Below, piece by piece: positions 8,748 through 17,601 of a DNA stretch of 64,000 nucleotides; positions within the stretch are counted from its first letter, which is position 1, and each line of letters begins with the position of its first letter. The notes below the pieces were generated by a model. It made no database searches, had not been told where the DNA came from, and saw nothing but the letters and a program-made list of their open reading frames with translations. The DNA comes from Metabacillus_B sp050107715 (GTDB lineage Bacteria > Bacillota > Bacilli > Bacillales > Bacillaceae): positions 372,001-436,000 of the forward strand of contig NZ_JBNILN010000001.1 in NCBI RefSeq assembly GCF_050107715.1, read 5' to 3'. The position numbers and the translations under genes are program-made.

Positions 8748-9614
8748 TCACGCCCGCTTGAAACCCTCTCCCAGCACCTCTGAAGCATCCATAACGACTA
8801 CAAAGGCAGACGGATCAATAGATCGGACCAATTGTTTCAGTTTTGTGAATTCGGTCTGATCCACTACGCACATGAGAATCGGTTTTTCTATATCTGTATA
8901 TCCTCCGAAAGCTGATACCTTCGTAACTCCTCTGTCAATCTTCTTTAAAATGGCTTGTTTAATTTCTTCTTCATGGCTCGTGATCACCATCGCCATTTTG
9001 GAACGGCCGAGCCCGATCTGCACGATGTCGATGGTTTTGCTCGTGACATACAGCCCGATTAAGGCATACAATCCCCCTTCAATGTCAAAAGCAAAGGTAG
9101 CGGCCAGCACAATCATTCCGTCAATAATTGCTACACACGTTCCAAGCGTCAGGCCTGTGTATTTATGAATAATTTGAGCAGCCAGATCGGTCCCGCCTGT
9201 GGAAGCCTTTCCTCTGAACACAAGGCCTAACCCGAGTCCTACTCCTATTCCTCCAAAGAGTGCTCCAAGCAGCGGGTCTCTCGTTACAGGCTCCATATCC
9301 TTTGAAAGATAAACGATGAAAGGCAAAAAGAGCGTACCGATCAGGGTTTTAAAACCGAACTGTCTTCCTAACAGTACAACTCCCGCTACAAACAATGGAA
9401 TATTAAAGGCCCACTGTACATAAGCAGGCTCAAAGCCGAATGCATCATTTAAAATCGTGCTGATCCCGCTTACACCGCCGGAAGCCACCCGGTTCGGCAG
9501 CAGGAATAGGTTAAAGGCAAGCGCTACGGCAGCTGATCCTGCAAGGATATATACATACTCCAGAATTTTTGCTGTGATTGGTTCCTGAGTAAAAGACCGC
9601 ATCCGCTGTTTCAT
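8748..9614 (-). CDS. YitT-family membrane protein (YvjA-like)
   Basis: A 288-residue integral membrane protein with about five to six transmembrane segments (residues 20 to 200) and a C-terminal cytosolic DUF2179-type domain (about 210 to 285, with KISAFGGYTD-like and CVVDQTEF segments). The C-terminal domain resembles a small ligand-binding ACT-like fold. YitT proteins are common in Firmicutes and lack a settled function. The start is an ATG ten bases after GGAGGG; the longer frame begins with TTG inside the ribosome site. Synteny with cccB and prfB supports the YvjA assignment. Confidence 0.87.
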   Translation of the reverse strand: MKQRMRSFTQEPITAKILEYVYILAGSAAVALAFNLFLLPNRVASGGVSGISTILNDAFGFEPAYVQWAFNIPLFVAGVVLLGRQFGFKTLIGTLFLPFIVYLSKDMEPVTRDPLLGALFGGIGVGLGLGLVFRGKASTGGTDLAAQIIHKYTGLTLGTCVAIIDGMIVLAATFAFDIEGGLYALIGLYVTSKTIDIVQIGLGRSKMAMVITSHEEEIKQAILKKIDRGVTKVSAFGGYTDIEKPILMCVVDQTEFTKLKQLVRSIDPSAFVVVMDASEVLGEGFKRA

Positions 9615-9653
9615 ATTAAATTGTCCCTCCAATGGAATACTTAACCAGACAAG

Positions 9654-9682
9654 AGTATAGCACCGGTGAAGCGCGGTGTAAA
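9654..9682 (-). promoter_or_regulatory. Sigma-A promoter of the YitT-cccB unit
   Basis: On the minus strand TTTACA and TATACT are separated by exactly 17 bases, about 40 bases before the start codon. Confidence 0.65.
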
Positions 9683-9971
9683 TGAAGGCAGAGTAAAGTG
9701 ATAAAGTGCCAAAGTATTTTCCCCCGGTGATTAAAGAATTATACGGCTTTAGACCTGAAGCTCCTGCCAGGGAGGGGCATGGCTGCGTCGAATTCGGGGC
9801 GAGATGATTGAGGGGGCGAGCCGGAATACTTGCTTTACGAGCGGCTGGAGCGACATTTCCAGCGGAGCCTTCCCGGTTGCGAGCCGGACGGGGTTTCCGA
9901 AAAGGAATGCTTAGTTTTCGAACGGCTGGAACGTGGTTCCGAGCAGAGCCTCTCTTGCTGAGAGCCGAGAG
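9683..9971. other. Gene-free stretch with a degenerate tandem repeat
   Basis: About 290 bases without a supportable gene. They contain two related units described separately and a GC-rich composition unlike the surrounding intergenic DNA. A plus-strand open frame crosses it but lacks a ribosome site and runs antisense into the neighbouring gene. Confidence 0.5.
9823..9968. repeat. Two-unit degenerate tandem repeat, about 66 bp, period 81
   Basis: Positions 9823-9888 and 9904-9968 align base by base with a few gaps; both contain the pattern GGAAT-CTT-TT-CGA-CGGCTGGA-CG followed by GAGCC. One frame reads as a repeated peptide (GILALRAAGATFPAEP against GMLSFRTAGTWFRAEP). Confidence 0.6.
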
Positions 9972-9975
9972 CCAA

Positions 9976-10000
9976 ACAAAAAACCGGCTTTTGCCGGCTT
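9976..10000 (-). terminator. Intrinsic terminator
   Basis: A CCGGC-TTTT-GCCGG hairpin followed by six T on the minus strand, just after the small membrane protein gene. Confidence 0.75.
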
Positions 10001-10013
10001 GTCCAAAAATGGT

Positions 10014-10370
10014 TTATATTTTTTTCGGTGCTTTTCCTCGAAGGCAGGCTAACAGGGTGAAAACTGCTAGGATCAAAAGACTCGCATCCAGACATAAGAA
10101 TCCAATTCCCATGGCCCATTCGGAGGCATGAAAGCAGCGGTATACGATGACAGAGAAAAATAGCGTCCCGCTTGTTGCCAAAAAGGTTAATCCCCAGAGA
10201 TAGACCGTTTTTTTGGCCCAGATCATGAATAGTAAACCGCCTGTCCCGAAAGCAATAGCTACTGCGTAGGAGGACTGTTCTGTATGATCGGCAAGGAAAA
10301 TCCCCGCTGCGCCAAATAGAAATCCGAAAAACAAGAGCACGGATGCAATCACTTTTATGACAGATTTCAA
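10014..10370 (-). CDS. Small four-helix membrane protein of unknown function
   Basis: A protein of 118 residues with four predicted transmembrane segments (roughly 5 to 25, 35 to 52, 57 to 77 and 85 to 105). No family was recognised. The start is placed at a TTG preceded by GGGAGGTGACAAGG, a very strong ribosome site. An upstream ATG 16 codons earlier has a poor site and would add a hydrophilic, Arg-rich stretch. The gene lies between prfB and the YitT gene and ends in its own terminator, so it is a separate unit or the tail of the prfB transcript. Confidence 0.65.
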   Translation of the reverse strand: MKSVIKVIASVLLFFGFLFGAAGIFLADHTEQSSYAVAIAFGTGGLLFMIWAKKTVYLWGLTFLATSGTLFFSVIVYRCFHASEWAMGIGFLCLDASLLILAVFTLLACLRGKAPKKI

Positions 10371-10474
10371 CCTTGTCACCTCCCGGTTCGTTCGTTTGTA
10401 TAGTCTATTCATACCCACCTGTTAGCAGGGTGGAAACATGAAAAAATCTGTTACATGCACCTGCCTCTGTAAGT

Positions 10475-10508
10475 TTAAAAAAGAAAACACCCGGGCAAGG
10501 GTGTTTTC
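10475..10508 (-). terminator. Intrinsic terminator of prfB
   Basis: A perfect GAAAACACCC/GGGTGTTTTC stem with six T following on the minus strand, right after the prfB stop. Confidence 0.85.
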
Positions 10509-10512
10509 CTGA

Positions 10513-11611
10513 TTATAACTTAGATCGTAAATAGGAATCAATGAAGGGATCAATTTCTCCATCCATAACGGAATGAACATTTCCTATTTCCGTGCTTGTT
10601 CTATGGTCTTTCACCATAGAGTAGGGATGGAAGACGTAGGAGCGGATTTGACTTCCCCATCCAATGTCTTTTTGTTCTCCGCGAATTTCAGCAAGCTGTG
10701 CTTCCTGCTCCTCAATCTTCTTTTGGTAAAGTTTCGCTTTCAGCATTTTCATGGCATGCTCGCGGTTTTTAATTTGAGATCGCTCGGTTTGGCAGGATAC
10801 GACCACCCCGGTTGGGAGATGGGTAATTCGGACGGCGGAATCAGTTGTATTGATATGCTGTCCGCCGGCTCCGCTTGCACGGTACGTATCGACCTTTAAG
10901 TCTTCCGTGCGGATATCAATTTCGATCTCCTCATTAAACTCCGGCATGATTTCGCATGACACGAATGAAGTATGACGGCGTCCGGATGAGTCGAACGGAG
11001 AGATGCGCACGAGGCGGTGGACTCCTTTTTCCGCCTTTAAATAGCCGTATGCATTGTGCCCCTTAATCAAAAGCGTCACAGATTTGATTCCTGCTTCATC
11101 TCCGGGAAGGTAATCCATTGTTTCAACTTTAAATCCTTTTTTCTCTCCCCAGCGGGTGTACATGCGAAGCAGCATAGAGCCCCAGTCCTGAGACTCTGTT
11201 CCGCCTGCTCCAGGATGCAGTTCCAGGATTGCGTTGTTTTTATCATACGGTTCACTTAGCAGCAATTGCAGTTCGAATTCATTCATTTGGGAAGACAGCT
11301 CTTTCAGTTCCGAGACGAGCTCTTCCTGCAATTCTTCATCCGGCTCTTCTTTTAAAAGCTCCAGTGTAACCTGCAGATTTTCGTATGACTCACTCATCTC
11401 GTAAAACTGATTCACTACATCCTTTAATCCGTTCGCTTCATTAATAACGACCTGTGCTGCATTCTGGTCATTCCAGAATGCAGGATGAGCCATTTCTTCA
11501 TCTAGTTCCTGAATGCGGGCTTCCTTTGATTCCAGGTCAAAGAGACCCCCTGAAGTCAGCTAATCGCTTAGCTGTTTTATCTAATTCCTGACGAATTTCT
11601 ACTAAATCCAT
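10513..11611 (-). CDS. prfB: Peptide chain release factor 2, programmed +1 frameshift
   Basis: Release factor 2 reads UAA and UGA stop codons and triggers peptide release. The SPF tripeptide (SPFDSSGRR) that recognises the stop codon and the catalytic GGQ (GAGGQHIN) are present. The gene is in two frames: 24 codons from the ATG at 11611 (preceded by GAGGTGA) end in CTT-TGA-C at 11542-11536, with AGGGGG just upstream. Slipping +1 at CTT skips the T at 11539 and enters the long frame, giving 365 residues, as in B. subtilis (366). This is the classic autoregulatory frameshift: low RF2 favours slipping. In B. subtilis prfB follows secA directly; here a hydrolase gene lies between them. Confidence 0.96.
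11532..11558 (-). promoter_or_regulatory. prfB programmed frameshift site
   Basis: Minus-strand AGGGGG-TCT-CTT-TGA-C. The AGGGGG acts as an internal Shine-Dalgarno-like stimulator, CTT is the slippery codon and TGA is the in-frame stop that RF2 itself reads. Confidence 0.93.
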
Positions 11612-11723
11612 TTCAGTCACCTCGGGTATTTTTTTACGCTATTGTTTAACATAAACCACAGAGATTAAAAAGTCCAGCGTAGCTCGTACCTGTTCCCGAA
11701 CCCATGGTCTTTTCCCTTTGTTC

Positions 11724-12662
11724 CTATTCAGAGCATTCTTTCAAAAAAGACACGATTCGCTGTTCATATTCCGGTTTGTTCAGACGGTATGCTTCAATAT
11801 GCCCGCCCATTTCAGGCTGCCAAAGCTCCAGTGAATCATTTGCCTGCTTCATCTTTTCGCTTTCAGTGCAGGAAATAGCCGGATCATTTTTAGCATGAAT
11901 AATCATAATTTTTTTATCTTTCGCCTCTCTTACCACCTCAATCGGCTTCACCAAGTGAGGCTTAAAGCCAAGGAAATTCAGCTTTGTTACATATGAGGAA
12001 ACTCTGCCGATAAAACGTGGGAGCTTTGTCCAATATTCGAACGAATCCATTACATACGTATCGAGACTCGCAAATGGACTGTCAGCAATAATCCCTTTAA
12101 CATCACTGTGCATACATCCCGTCAGCAGTGAAGTACTGGCTCCCATGGACCAGCCGATCAGGACAATATGGTCCATTTCCTTCACATGCTTTACAAAATC
12201 AATCGCACCATTTAAATCAAGCTGCTCTTTTAAAGCAATCGTTGTTTCATTCCCATCGGATTCACCGGCATTCCGGAAATCATACATAAGGACATTGTAG
12301 CCTTGAGACTGAAAAACCTTTACAAGATCAAATATAGGAAACGGCATATTATAGCGGTTCAGTCCATAGGCATGAGAGAAAATAACTGTTTTCCTGCTAT
12401 TCTCAACCGGCATCCACCAGCCTTTAAGGGTTAAACCATCCGAGCTTTTAAAATGAATTTCCTCTGTCCGGATTCCAAAATTCTCCGGGTGTTTTTTCAG
12501 GGCAATCTTTGGAGGGTGCATGGCTCTCCAAATGATATATGAACTTAAACCATAAAACGCATTCGCTGCAACTAATCCTAAACCCGATCCCAGGTAGGCT
12601 GCCCTTCTCCAGCGGTTTGCCTTCTGTTTAATCGGAAGTACTGCTTGCTGTTCCACTTTCAC
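11724..12662 (-). CDS. Alpha/beta hydrolase with N-terminal membrane anchor
   Basis: A 312-residue serine hydrolase. Residues 20 to 45 form a membrane anchor. The alpha/beta-hydrolase fold follows with a HAYGLNR oxyanion segment, nucleophile elbow GWSMGAS (near residue 171), acid in HAKNDPAI and catalytic His in GGHIEAY. It resembles the YqkD/BEM46-like serine aminopeptidase-type family; the substrate is unknown. The start is GTG with AAAGGA four bases upstream. It has its own sigma-A promoter and lies between secA and prfB. Confidence 0.85.
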   Translation of the reverse strand: MKVEQQAVLPIKQKANRWRRAAYLGSGLGLVAANAFYGLSSYIIWRAMHPPKIALKKHPENFGIRTEEIHFKSSDGLTLKGWWMPVENSRKTVIFSHAYGLNRYNMPFPIFDLVKVFQSQGYNVLMYDFRNAGESDGNETTIALKEQLDLNGAIDFVKHVKEMDHIVLIGWSMGASTSLLTGCMHSDVKGIIADSPFASLDTYVMDSFEYWTKLPRFIGRVSSYVTKLNFLGFKPHLVKPIEVVREAKDKKIMIIHAKNDPAISCTESEKMKQANDSLELWQPEMGGHIEAYRLNKPEYEQRIVSFLKECSE

Positions 12663-12749
12663 ATTATCCTTTCATTATAGTCTTCACGTATTTATCGCCA
12701 TCATCGATCTACTTATAAGTAATTTCGTAAATTTATTGTAAAGAATAAT

Positions 12750-12779
12750 ATTATACAATGAATCCTGTGGTTTTGCCAA
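12750..12779 (-). promoter_or_regulatory. Sigma-A promoter of the alpha/beta hydrolase
   Basis: Minus-strand TTGGCA, 18-base spacer, TATAAT, about 80 bases before the GTG start. Confidence 0.7.
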
Positions 12780-12789
12780 TCTTCGACAT

Positions 12790-12819
12790 TAAAAAAGACC
12801 TATCCGTTTGGACAGGTCT
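12790..12819 (-). terminator. Intrinsic terminator of secA
   Basis: AGACCT..TCC / GGA..AGGTCT hairpin with one mismatch, followed by six T on the minus strand, 16 bases after secA. Confidence 0.8.
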
Positions 12820-12835
12820 CTATTGTTTTACTGCA

Positions 12836-15349
12836 TTATTTACCGCAGCAATTTTTATATTTTTTTCCGCTTCCGCACGAACACATTTCGTTCCTGCCGA
12901 TTTCAACTACTTTACGGGCTGGTTTTTTCTTTGGGGCTTCGCCTTCGCCTTCTTTCGGATGAACAGCGGTTTGGCCTTTAGCCACTTCTTCACGCTCAAG
13001 GTTGCTTCGGATTTCTGCTTTCATGATGTACTTGGCAACATCCTCTTCAATCGAAGCAATCATCGCTTCAAACATGGCGAAGCCTTCCATTTGATATTCA
13101 CGGAGTGGATCGTTTTGTCCGTACGCACGCAGGTGGATTCCCTGGCGAAGGTGATCCATTGCATCAATATGGTCCATCCACTTCGAATCAACGGCACGCA
13201 AAACGATAACCTTCTCGAATTCGCGCATTTGTTCCGTTCCAAACGCTTCTTCTTTTTGATCGTATTTCTCCTTCGTTTTTGCAAGAATCACTTCTTCAAT
13301 TTCCTCAGTATCCTTGCCGCGGATCTCATTCAACTCAAGTGCGCCTTCTTCGAGCAGGTTTCCATTCACATATTCCACGAGCGATTCAAGCTCCCACTCT
13401 TCCTCAACGACCTCTTTAGGAGTGTAAAGGGCAACTGTCCGCTCAATAGCAGATTTGATCATTTCTTCGACAATACCGCGGAGGTTTTCAGAGTCGAGTA
13501 CGTCAAAGCGCTGTTTATAAATGACTTCACGCTGCTGGCGAAGAACATCATCATACTGAAGGAGCTGCTTACGGGCATCAAAGTTGTTGCCCTCCACCCG
13601 TTTTTGGGCGGATTCTACAGCACGTGAGACCATTTTGCTCTGGATGGGCTGAGTATCGTCCATTCCTAGACGGTCCATCATGTTCATCATATTTTCAGAG
13701 CCGAAGCGGCGCATCAGTTCATCTTCCATTGAAAGGTAAAATTGAGTGATACCCGGGTCTCCCTGACGTCCGGAACGTCCCCGGAGCTGGTTATCAATCC
13801 GGCGGGATTCATGGCGCTCCGTTCCAACAACGGCTAAACCGCCTAAATCCTTTACACCTTCACCGAGCTTAATATCGGTACCGCGCCCTGCCATATTGGT
13901 AGCAATCGTAACGGCTCCTTTTTGACCAGCCTTCTCAATAATCTCCGCTTCACTCTCATGGTTTTTCGCATTCAGCACATAATGCGGCACGCCTTTTTTC
14001 TTAAGAAGCTGAGAAATGAGTTCAGACGTTTCAACGGCGACCGTCCCAACCAGAACAGGCTGTCCAACATCGTGGCGCTGCGCAACTTCCTCTACAACTG
14101 CCATGAATTTCCCCTTCACGGACCGATACACAAGATCCGCACGGTCATCACGGACGATATCGCGGTTCGTCGGGATCGCGACAACACTCATATTGTAGAT
14201 GTTGCGGAACTCTTCTTCCTCTGTTTTTGCTGTACCTGTCATCCCGGCAAGCTTTTTGTACATACGGAAATAGTTTTGGAAGGTAATCGTTGCGAGCGTC
14301 ATGCTTTCATTTTGTATATCAAGGCCTTCTTTTGCCTCAATTGCCTGATGGAGTCCTTCACTGTAGCGGCGGCCTTTCATCAAACGGCCGGTAAAGGAAT
14401 CAACGATCACGACTTCTCCATCCTCCACAACGTAATCCACATCATTCTGCATGACAACCTGCGCCTTAAGGGCCTGGTTTATATGATGGTTTAACGTAAC
14501 GTGGGAAATGTCAAAAAGGTTTTCAATTCCGAACGCACGCTCAGCTTTTGTAATCCCGTCCTCTGTCAGCTGAACGCCTTTCGTTTTTACATCAAACGTA
14601 TAATCGTCTTCTATTTTCAGCATGCGCACAAACGCATTTGCCTGCATATAAAGCTTTGTGGATTTCGCAGCCTGTCCGGAAATAATAAGCGGTGTACGCG
14701 CCTCATCGACCAGGATGGAATCCACCTCATCAATGATGGCATAGTTAAGCGGCCGCTGAACCATTTCTTCTTTATAAAGGACCATGTTGTCGCGAAGATA
14801 ATCAAACCCAAGCTCATTATTCGTTGTGTACGTTACATCGGCGGCATACGCAGCACGTTTTTCATCTTTTGTAAGCTGATTTAAATTCAAGCCGACCGTT
14901 AGACCGAGAAACTCAAAGATTTTCCCCATTTCAACGGCATCACGGCTGGCGAGGTATTCATTCACAGTTACAACATGAACACCTTCACCGCTTAACGCGT
15001 TTAAATAAACCGGCATCGTGGAAGTGAGAGTTTTACCTTCCCCGGTTTTCATTTCAGAAATATTTCCTTCATGAAGGGCAATCCCCCCCATGAGCTGTAC
15101 CTTAAATGGATACATGCCGGTTACCCGGCGGGATGCTTCGCGGACTACCGCAAAAGCTTCATTTCTAAGCTTATCAAGTGTTTCCCCTTTTTCAATACGC
15201 TGTTTAAATTCTTCTGTTTTAGCCTGAAGCGCCTCATCTGTCAGCTGTTCCATCTGAGTTCCGAGCGCATCTATTTCATTCGCCATTTTCTCATAGCGGC
15301 TGACTGTGCGTTTATTTGGATCGAACACTTTATTCAAGATACCAAGCAT
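12836..15349 (-). CDS. secA: SecA, preprotein translocase ATPase
   Basis: The motor of the general secretory pathway, 837 residues (841 in B. subtilis) and similar along its full length. Walker A is MKTGEGKT (near residue 102), the DEAD-type box is IIDEVDSILVDEARTPLI, and motifs NMAGRGTDI and LRGRSGRQGD are intact. The C-terminal zinc finger CSCGSGKKYKNCC, which contacts SecB or ribosomes, is present. The start MLGILNKVFDP matches homologues; GAGGAG stands 11 bases upstream. The longer frame has 28 extra residues without conservation. The gene is essential and supplies export for flagella-independent proteins encoded here such as CtpB, the M23 hydrolase and the lipoproteins. Confidence 0.98.
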   Translation of the reverse strand: MLGILNKVFDPNKRTVSRYEKMANEIDALGTQMEQLTDEALQAKTEEFKQRIEKGETLDKLRNEAFAVVREASRRVTGMYPFKVQLMGGIALHEGNISEMKTGEGKTLTSTMPVYLNALSGEGVHVVTVNEYLASRDAVEMGKIFEFLGLTVGLNLNQLTKDEKRAAYAADVTYTTNNELGFDYLRDNMVLYKEEMVQRPLNYAIIDEVDSILVDEARTPLIISGQAAKSTKLYMQANAFVRMLKIEDDYTFDVKTKGVQLTEDGITKAERAFGIENLFDISHVTLNHHINQALKAQVVMQNDVDYVVEDGEVVIVDSFTGRLMKGRRYSEGLHQAIEAKEGLDIQNESMTLATITFQNYFRMYKKLAGMTGTAKTEEEEFRNIYNMSVVAIPTNRDIVRDDRADLVYRSVKGKFMAVVEEVAQRHDVGQPVLVGTVAVETSELISQLLKKKGVPHYVLNAKNHESEAEIIEKAGQKGAVTIATNMAGRGTDIKLGEGVKDLGGLAVVGTERHESRRIDNQLRGRSGRQGDPGITQFYLSMEDELMRRFGSENMMNMMDRLGMDDTQPIQSKMVSRAVESAQKRVEGNNFDARKQLLQYDDVLRQQREVIYKQRFDVLDSENLRGIVEEMIKSAIERTVALYTPKEVVEEEWELESLVEYVNGNLLEEGALELNEIRGKDTEEIEEVILAKTKEKYDQKEEAFGTEQMREFEKVIVLRAVDSKWMDHIDAMDHLRQGIHLRAYGQNDPLREYQMEGFAMFEAMIASIEEDVAKYIMKAEIRSNLEREEVAKGQTAVHPKEGEGEAPKKKPARKVVEIGRNEMCSCGSGKKYKNCCGK

Positions 15350-15423
15350 ATATAAAAACGCTCCTCTGCTGTTAAATATCAATTCGTTCTTACAAATTTT
15401 GAAAACACATCGAACTATCGTTA

Positions 15424-15452
15424 ATTCTAACACTATTCATTCCCGCGGACAA
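15424..15452 (-). promoter_or_regulatory. Sigma-A promoter of secA
   Basis: Minus-strand TTGTCC, 17-base spacer, TAGAAT, giving a leader of about 70 bases. The remaining 250 bases up to arcA hold no gene that I can support. Confidence 0.65.
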
Positions 15453-15711
15453 CAATATACAGAGGGATGGAAGATGGCGGGATACAGGCTTTATGGAGAG
15501 ATTTTAGATTCAGAAGCAGGGCTGTTTGAGAGGATGGAGAGGCACTGCCGGAGATTTCATGCCGCAAAAGCGTGAGGATCGGCACGGTGTAAGACTTTGT
15601 AAACGGGGGTACCGAATGAGGTTCCAAAGCTTCCATCCTTTAGCGAAAGCAGAGTCAGACACCTCTTACGCCGAAGTCTCAGTTCAAATATCAGAGTATG
15701 GCCGCGCCAAA

Positions 15712-15741
15712 TAAAAACCGGCCCCATTACAGGGCCAGCCA
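15712..15741 (-). terminator. Intrinsic terminator of arcA
   Basis: GGCTGGCCC/GGGGCCGG hairpin followed by five T on the minus strand, directly after the arcA stop. Confidence 0.75.
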
Positions 15742-15743
15742 TT

Positions 15744-17006
15744 TTAAATATCTTCACGAACCAGCGGCATACTCATACAGCGCGGACCGCCCCTGCCCCG
15801 TGACAATTCAGAGCTTGGAATATCGATGACTTCAATGCCATGCTCCCTCATGATCCGATTCGATACGTAATTCCGGTTATAGGTCACGACTACTCCAGGC
15901 GCAATCGCAAGCGTGTTCGAGCCATCGTTCCACTGCTCTCTGGCAGCAACGATCGCATCTCCGCCTCCACAGGGGATCAGCGTTACATCATCAAGGTCAA
16001 GCACTTCTTTCAGTGTCGCAATAAGATTGGTGCGTGAGGAAATCGCTACCCGATTTGGATCTTCCTCATGCTTTTCTAAAACGTAAATGTTCATATTGCC
16101 ACCCGGTCCCAGGATAGCCGGATGAATCGTGAACTTATCATAATCGACCATCGTAAATACAGTATCTAAATGCATAAAGGCACGTGACTTTGGAATTTCG
16201 ATGGCAACGACCTTTTTCACCCGGTCCTGTTTTTGGAATAAGTTTAAGGCAAGACGTTCAATTCCCCGCGCGGAGGTCCTCGCACTTACCCCGATGGCAA
16301 TCGTATCCCCGCTCAAAACCAGTTCATCCCCGCCCTCAACCGGGAAGTCGTAGTCGCGGTCAAGCCAGACTGGCACTTTGGATGCTGAAAAGCGCGGGTG
16401 ATAGCGGATAATGTAATCCATGAAGAGGGATTCCCGCCTTCTTGCACCCTCATGCATTTTATTAATCGTAAGCCCGTTTCCGATGACAGCGGCCGGATCC
16501 CTTGTAAAATACAGGTTAGGCATCGGGTCTAAATAGAATGGATATTGATCTGCCATAAATTCGTATAAATGCCGTTTCCGTCCCTCATCGATTTCAGACG
16601 TCCTGACGCCTGCCATGATTTTGGAGACGAGCTGTCCACCCGGCAAATCCATCAAAAACTCCTTAAGGCTCTCACTTGCTCCATTGATGTTGGACTTGCT
16701 CTCCTTTAAAATCCGGTCAATAAAATCTTCTCTTGCATTGCCAAAATGAAGCGCTTCTTCCACCAGCTTTTCAAGATACAGAACCTCTATCCCTTGATCT
16801 CTCAGAGTTTCTGAAAATTGATCATGCTCTTCCTGTATGACAGGCAGGTATGGAATATCATCGAACAGCAGTTTATGTAATAGCTCAGGCGTCAAGTTTT
16901 CCACTTCTCTGCCAGGCCTGTGCAGCATAACCGTTTTTAGTGTTCCTATTTCAGACGTTACATGTAATGACCCCGTTGCAGCACCTGCGGTTACTGTTTG
17001 ATTCAT
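15744..17006 (-). CDS. arcA: Arginine deiminase
   Basis: A 420-residue enzyme that converts arginine to citrulline and ammonia, the first step of the arginine deiminase pathway. Key motifs are present: FTRDP, EGGDELVLS, the catalytic FMHLDTVFTMVD and the C-terminal GRGGPRCMSMPL with the nucleophilic Cys. The start at MNQTVTAG is preceded by AAAGGAGG nine bases upstream. No arcB, arcC or arcD is adjacent, which is unusual: in B. licheniformis the genes form an operon. Here arcA stands alone between secA and hpf with its own terminator, so it may serve acid resistance or nitrogen supply, or the other genes may lie elsewhere. Confidence 0.95.
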   Translation of the reverse strand: MNQTVTAGAATGSLHVTSEIGTLKTVMLHRPGREVENLTPELLHKLLFDDIPYLPVIQEEHDQFSETLRDQGIEVLYLEKLVEEALHFGNAREDFIDRILKESKSNINGASESLKEFLMDLPGGQLVSKIMAGVRTSEIDEGRKRHLYEFMADQYPFYLDPMPNLYFTRDPAAVIGNGLTINKMHEGARRRESLFMDYIIRYHPRFSASKVPVWLDRDYDFPVEGGDELVLSGDTIAIGVSARTSARGIERLALNLFQKQDRVKKVVAIEIPKSRAFMHLDTVFTMVDYDKFTIHPAILGPGGNMNIYVLEKHEEDPNRVAISSRTNLIATLKEVLDLDDVTLIPCGGGDAIVAAREQWNDGSNTLAIAPGVVVTYNRNYVSNRIMREHGIEVIDIPSSELSRGRGGPRCMSMPLVREDI

Positions 17007-17071
17007 CGTGTCCTGCCTCCTTTTTATCTCCTTGTCTGTACCCGGAATCAGCAAAGTGATAACTTTCACAA

Positions 17072-17087
17072 TGAATAATATTCTTCA
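17072..17087. promoter_or_regulatory. Possible ARG box (ArgR/AhrC operator) upstream of arcA
   Basis: TGAATAATATTCTTCA is a palindrome with a single mismatched pair and resembles the ARG box half-site pattern. It lies 65 bases before the arcA start, where an arginine-responsive activator would bind. Confidence 0.45.
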
Positions 17088-17216
17088 TCAGTAAAAATAG
17101 GATATTTATCTATATGTATATGAACAAAAAAACTTTTTCCACCAATCTGTTATTTTTTATTACAAGGGGCTATGAATACCTATGGAATGAAGAAGCATTT
17201 CTTCATTCCTGGAAAT

Positions 17217-17244
17217 AAAAAAAGACTCCGGATTGTATCCCGAG
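17217..17244 (-). terminator. Intrinsic terminator of the ABM/helical-protein pair
   Basis: CTCGGGA/TCCGGAG hairpin with one mismatch, followed by seven T on the minus strand. Confidence 0.7.
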
Positions 17245-17247
17245 CCC

Positions 17248-17601
17248 TTAACTCTTCACTAAGAGTAATTGATTTGCTTCTTCTAATAACCGCTTATAAA
17301 CATCCTTCTCAGGAGAATCCACAGATTCAAGCGCATGCTCAATCCGCTCAAAATTATCGATTAAATGCTCACTTTTCATGCCTCTGGAGGTCAAAACGTT
17401 GTTCAGCCAGAGAGCATAATCTGTGAAGATTTTCGGCATATCCGCTGTATAGGCAGTTGCCAGATGCTTAAAATGATGCTCATTGTCTTCCCGGCACTTG
17501 CGTTTTCCAGCTTCCCCATAACGCTCATGCAGCTCTGGATAGTGCTCATAAATGCCAGCTACAACCTCGTCAATCACTTTATTTTTATGCTCATCCTTCA
17601 T
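17248..17601 (-). CDS. All-helical protein related to the helical part of B12-binding regulators
   Basis: A 117-residue soluble protein, predicted to be a helical bundle. The pattern HYPELHERYGEAGKRKCRED, then HHFKHLATAY and DYALWLNNVLTSRG, resembles the four-helix segment found next to cobalamin-binding domains and as stand-alone proteins in bacilli; no cobalamin-binding domain is present here. GAGGTGG precedes the ATG. The start overlaps the stop of the upstream ABM gene in an ATGA arrangement, so the two are translationally coupled. Function unknown. Confidence 0.65.
   Translation of the reverse strand: MKDEHKNKVIDEVVAGIYEHYPELHERYGEAGKRKCREDNEHHFKHLATAYTADMPKIFTDYALWLNNVLTSRGMKSEHLIDNFERIEHALESVDSPEKDVYKRLLEEANQLLLVKS

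Noticed and set aside
9808..10131. Plus-strand frame across the tandem repeat with a repeated peptide
   Set aside because: No ribosome site; the 3' part is antisense to a better-supported membrane protein. Kept only as a repeat.
12758..14884. Long plus-strand open frames (289, 190 and 127 residues) opposite secA
   Set aside because: They lie antisense to a fully conserved secA, have no ribosome sites, and their composition follows the third-codon bias of secA.
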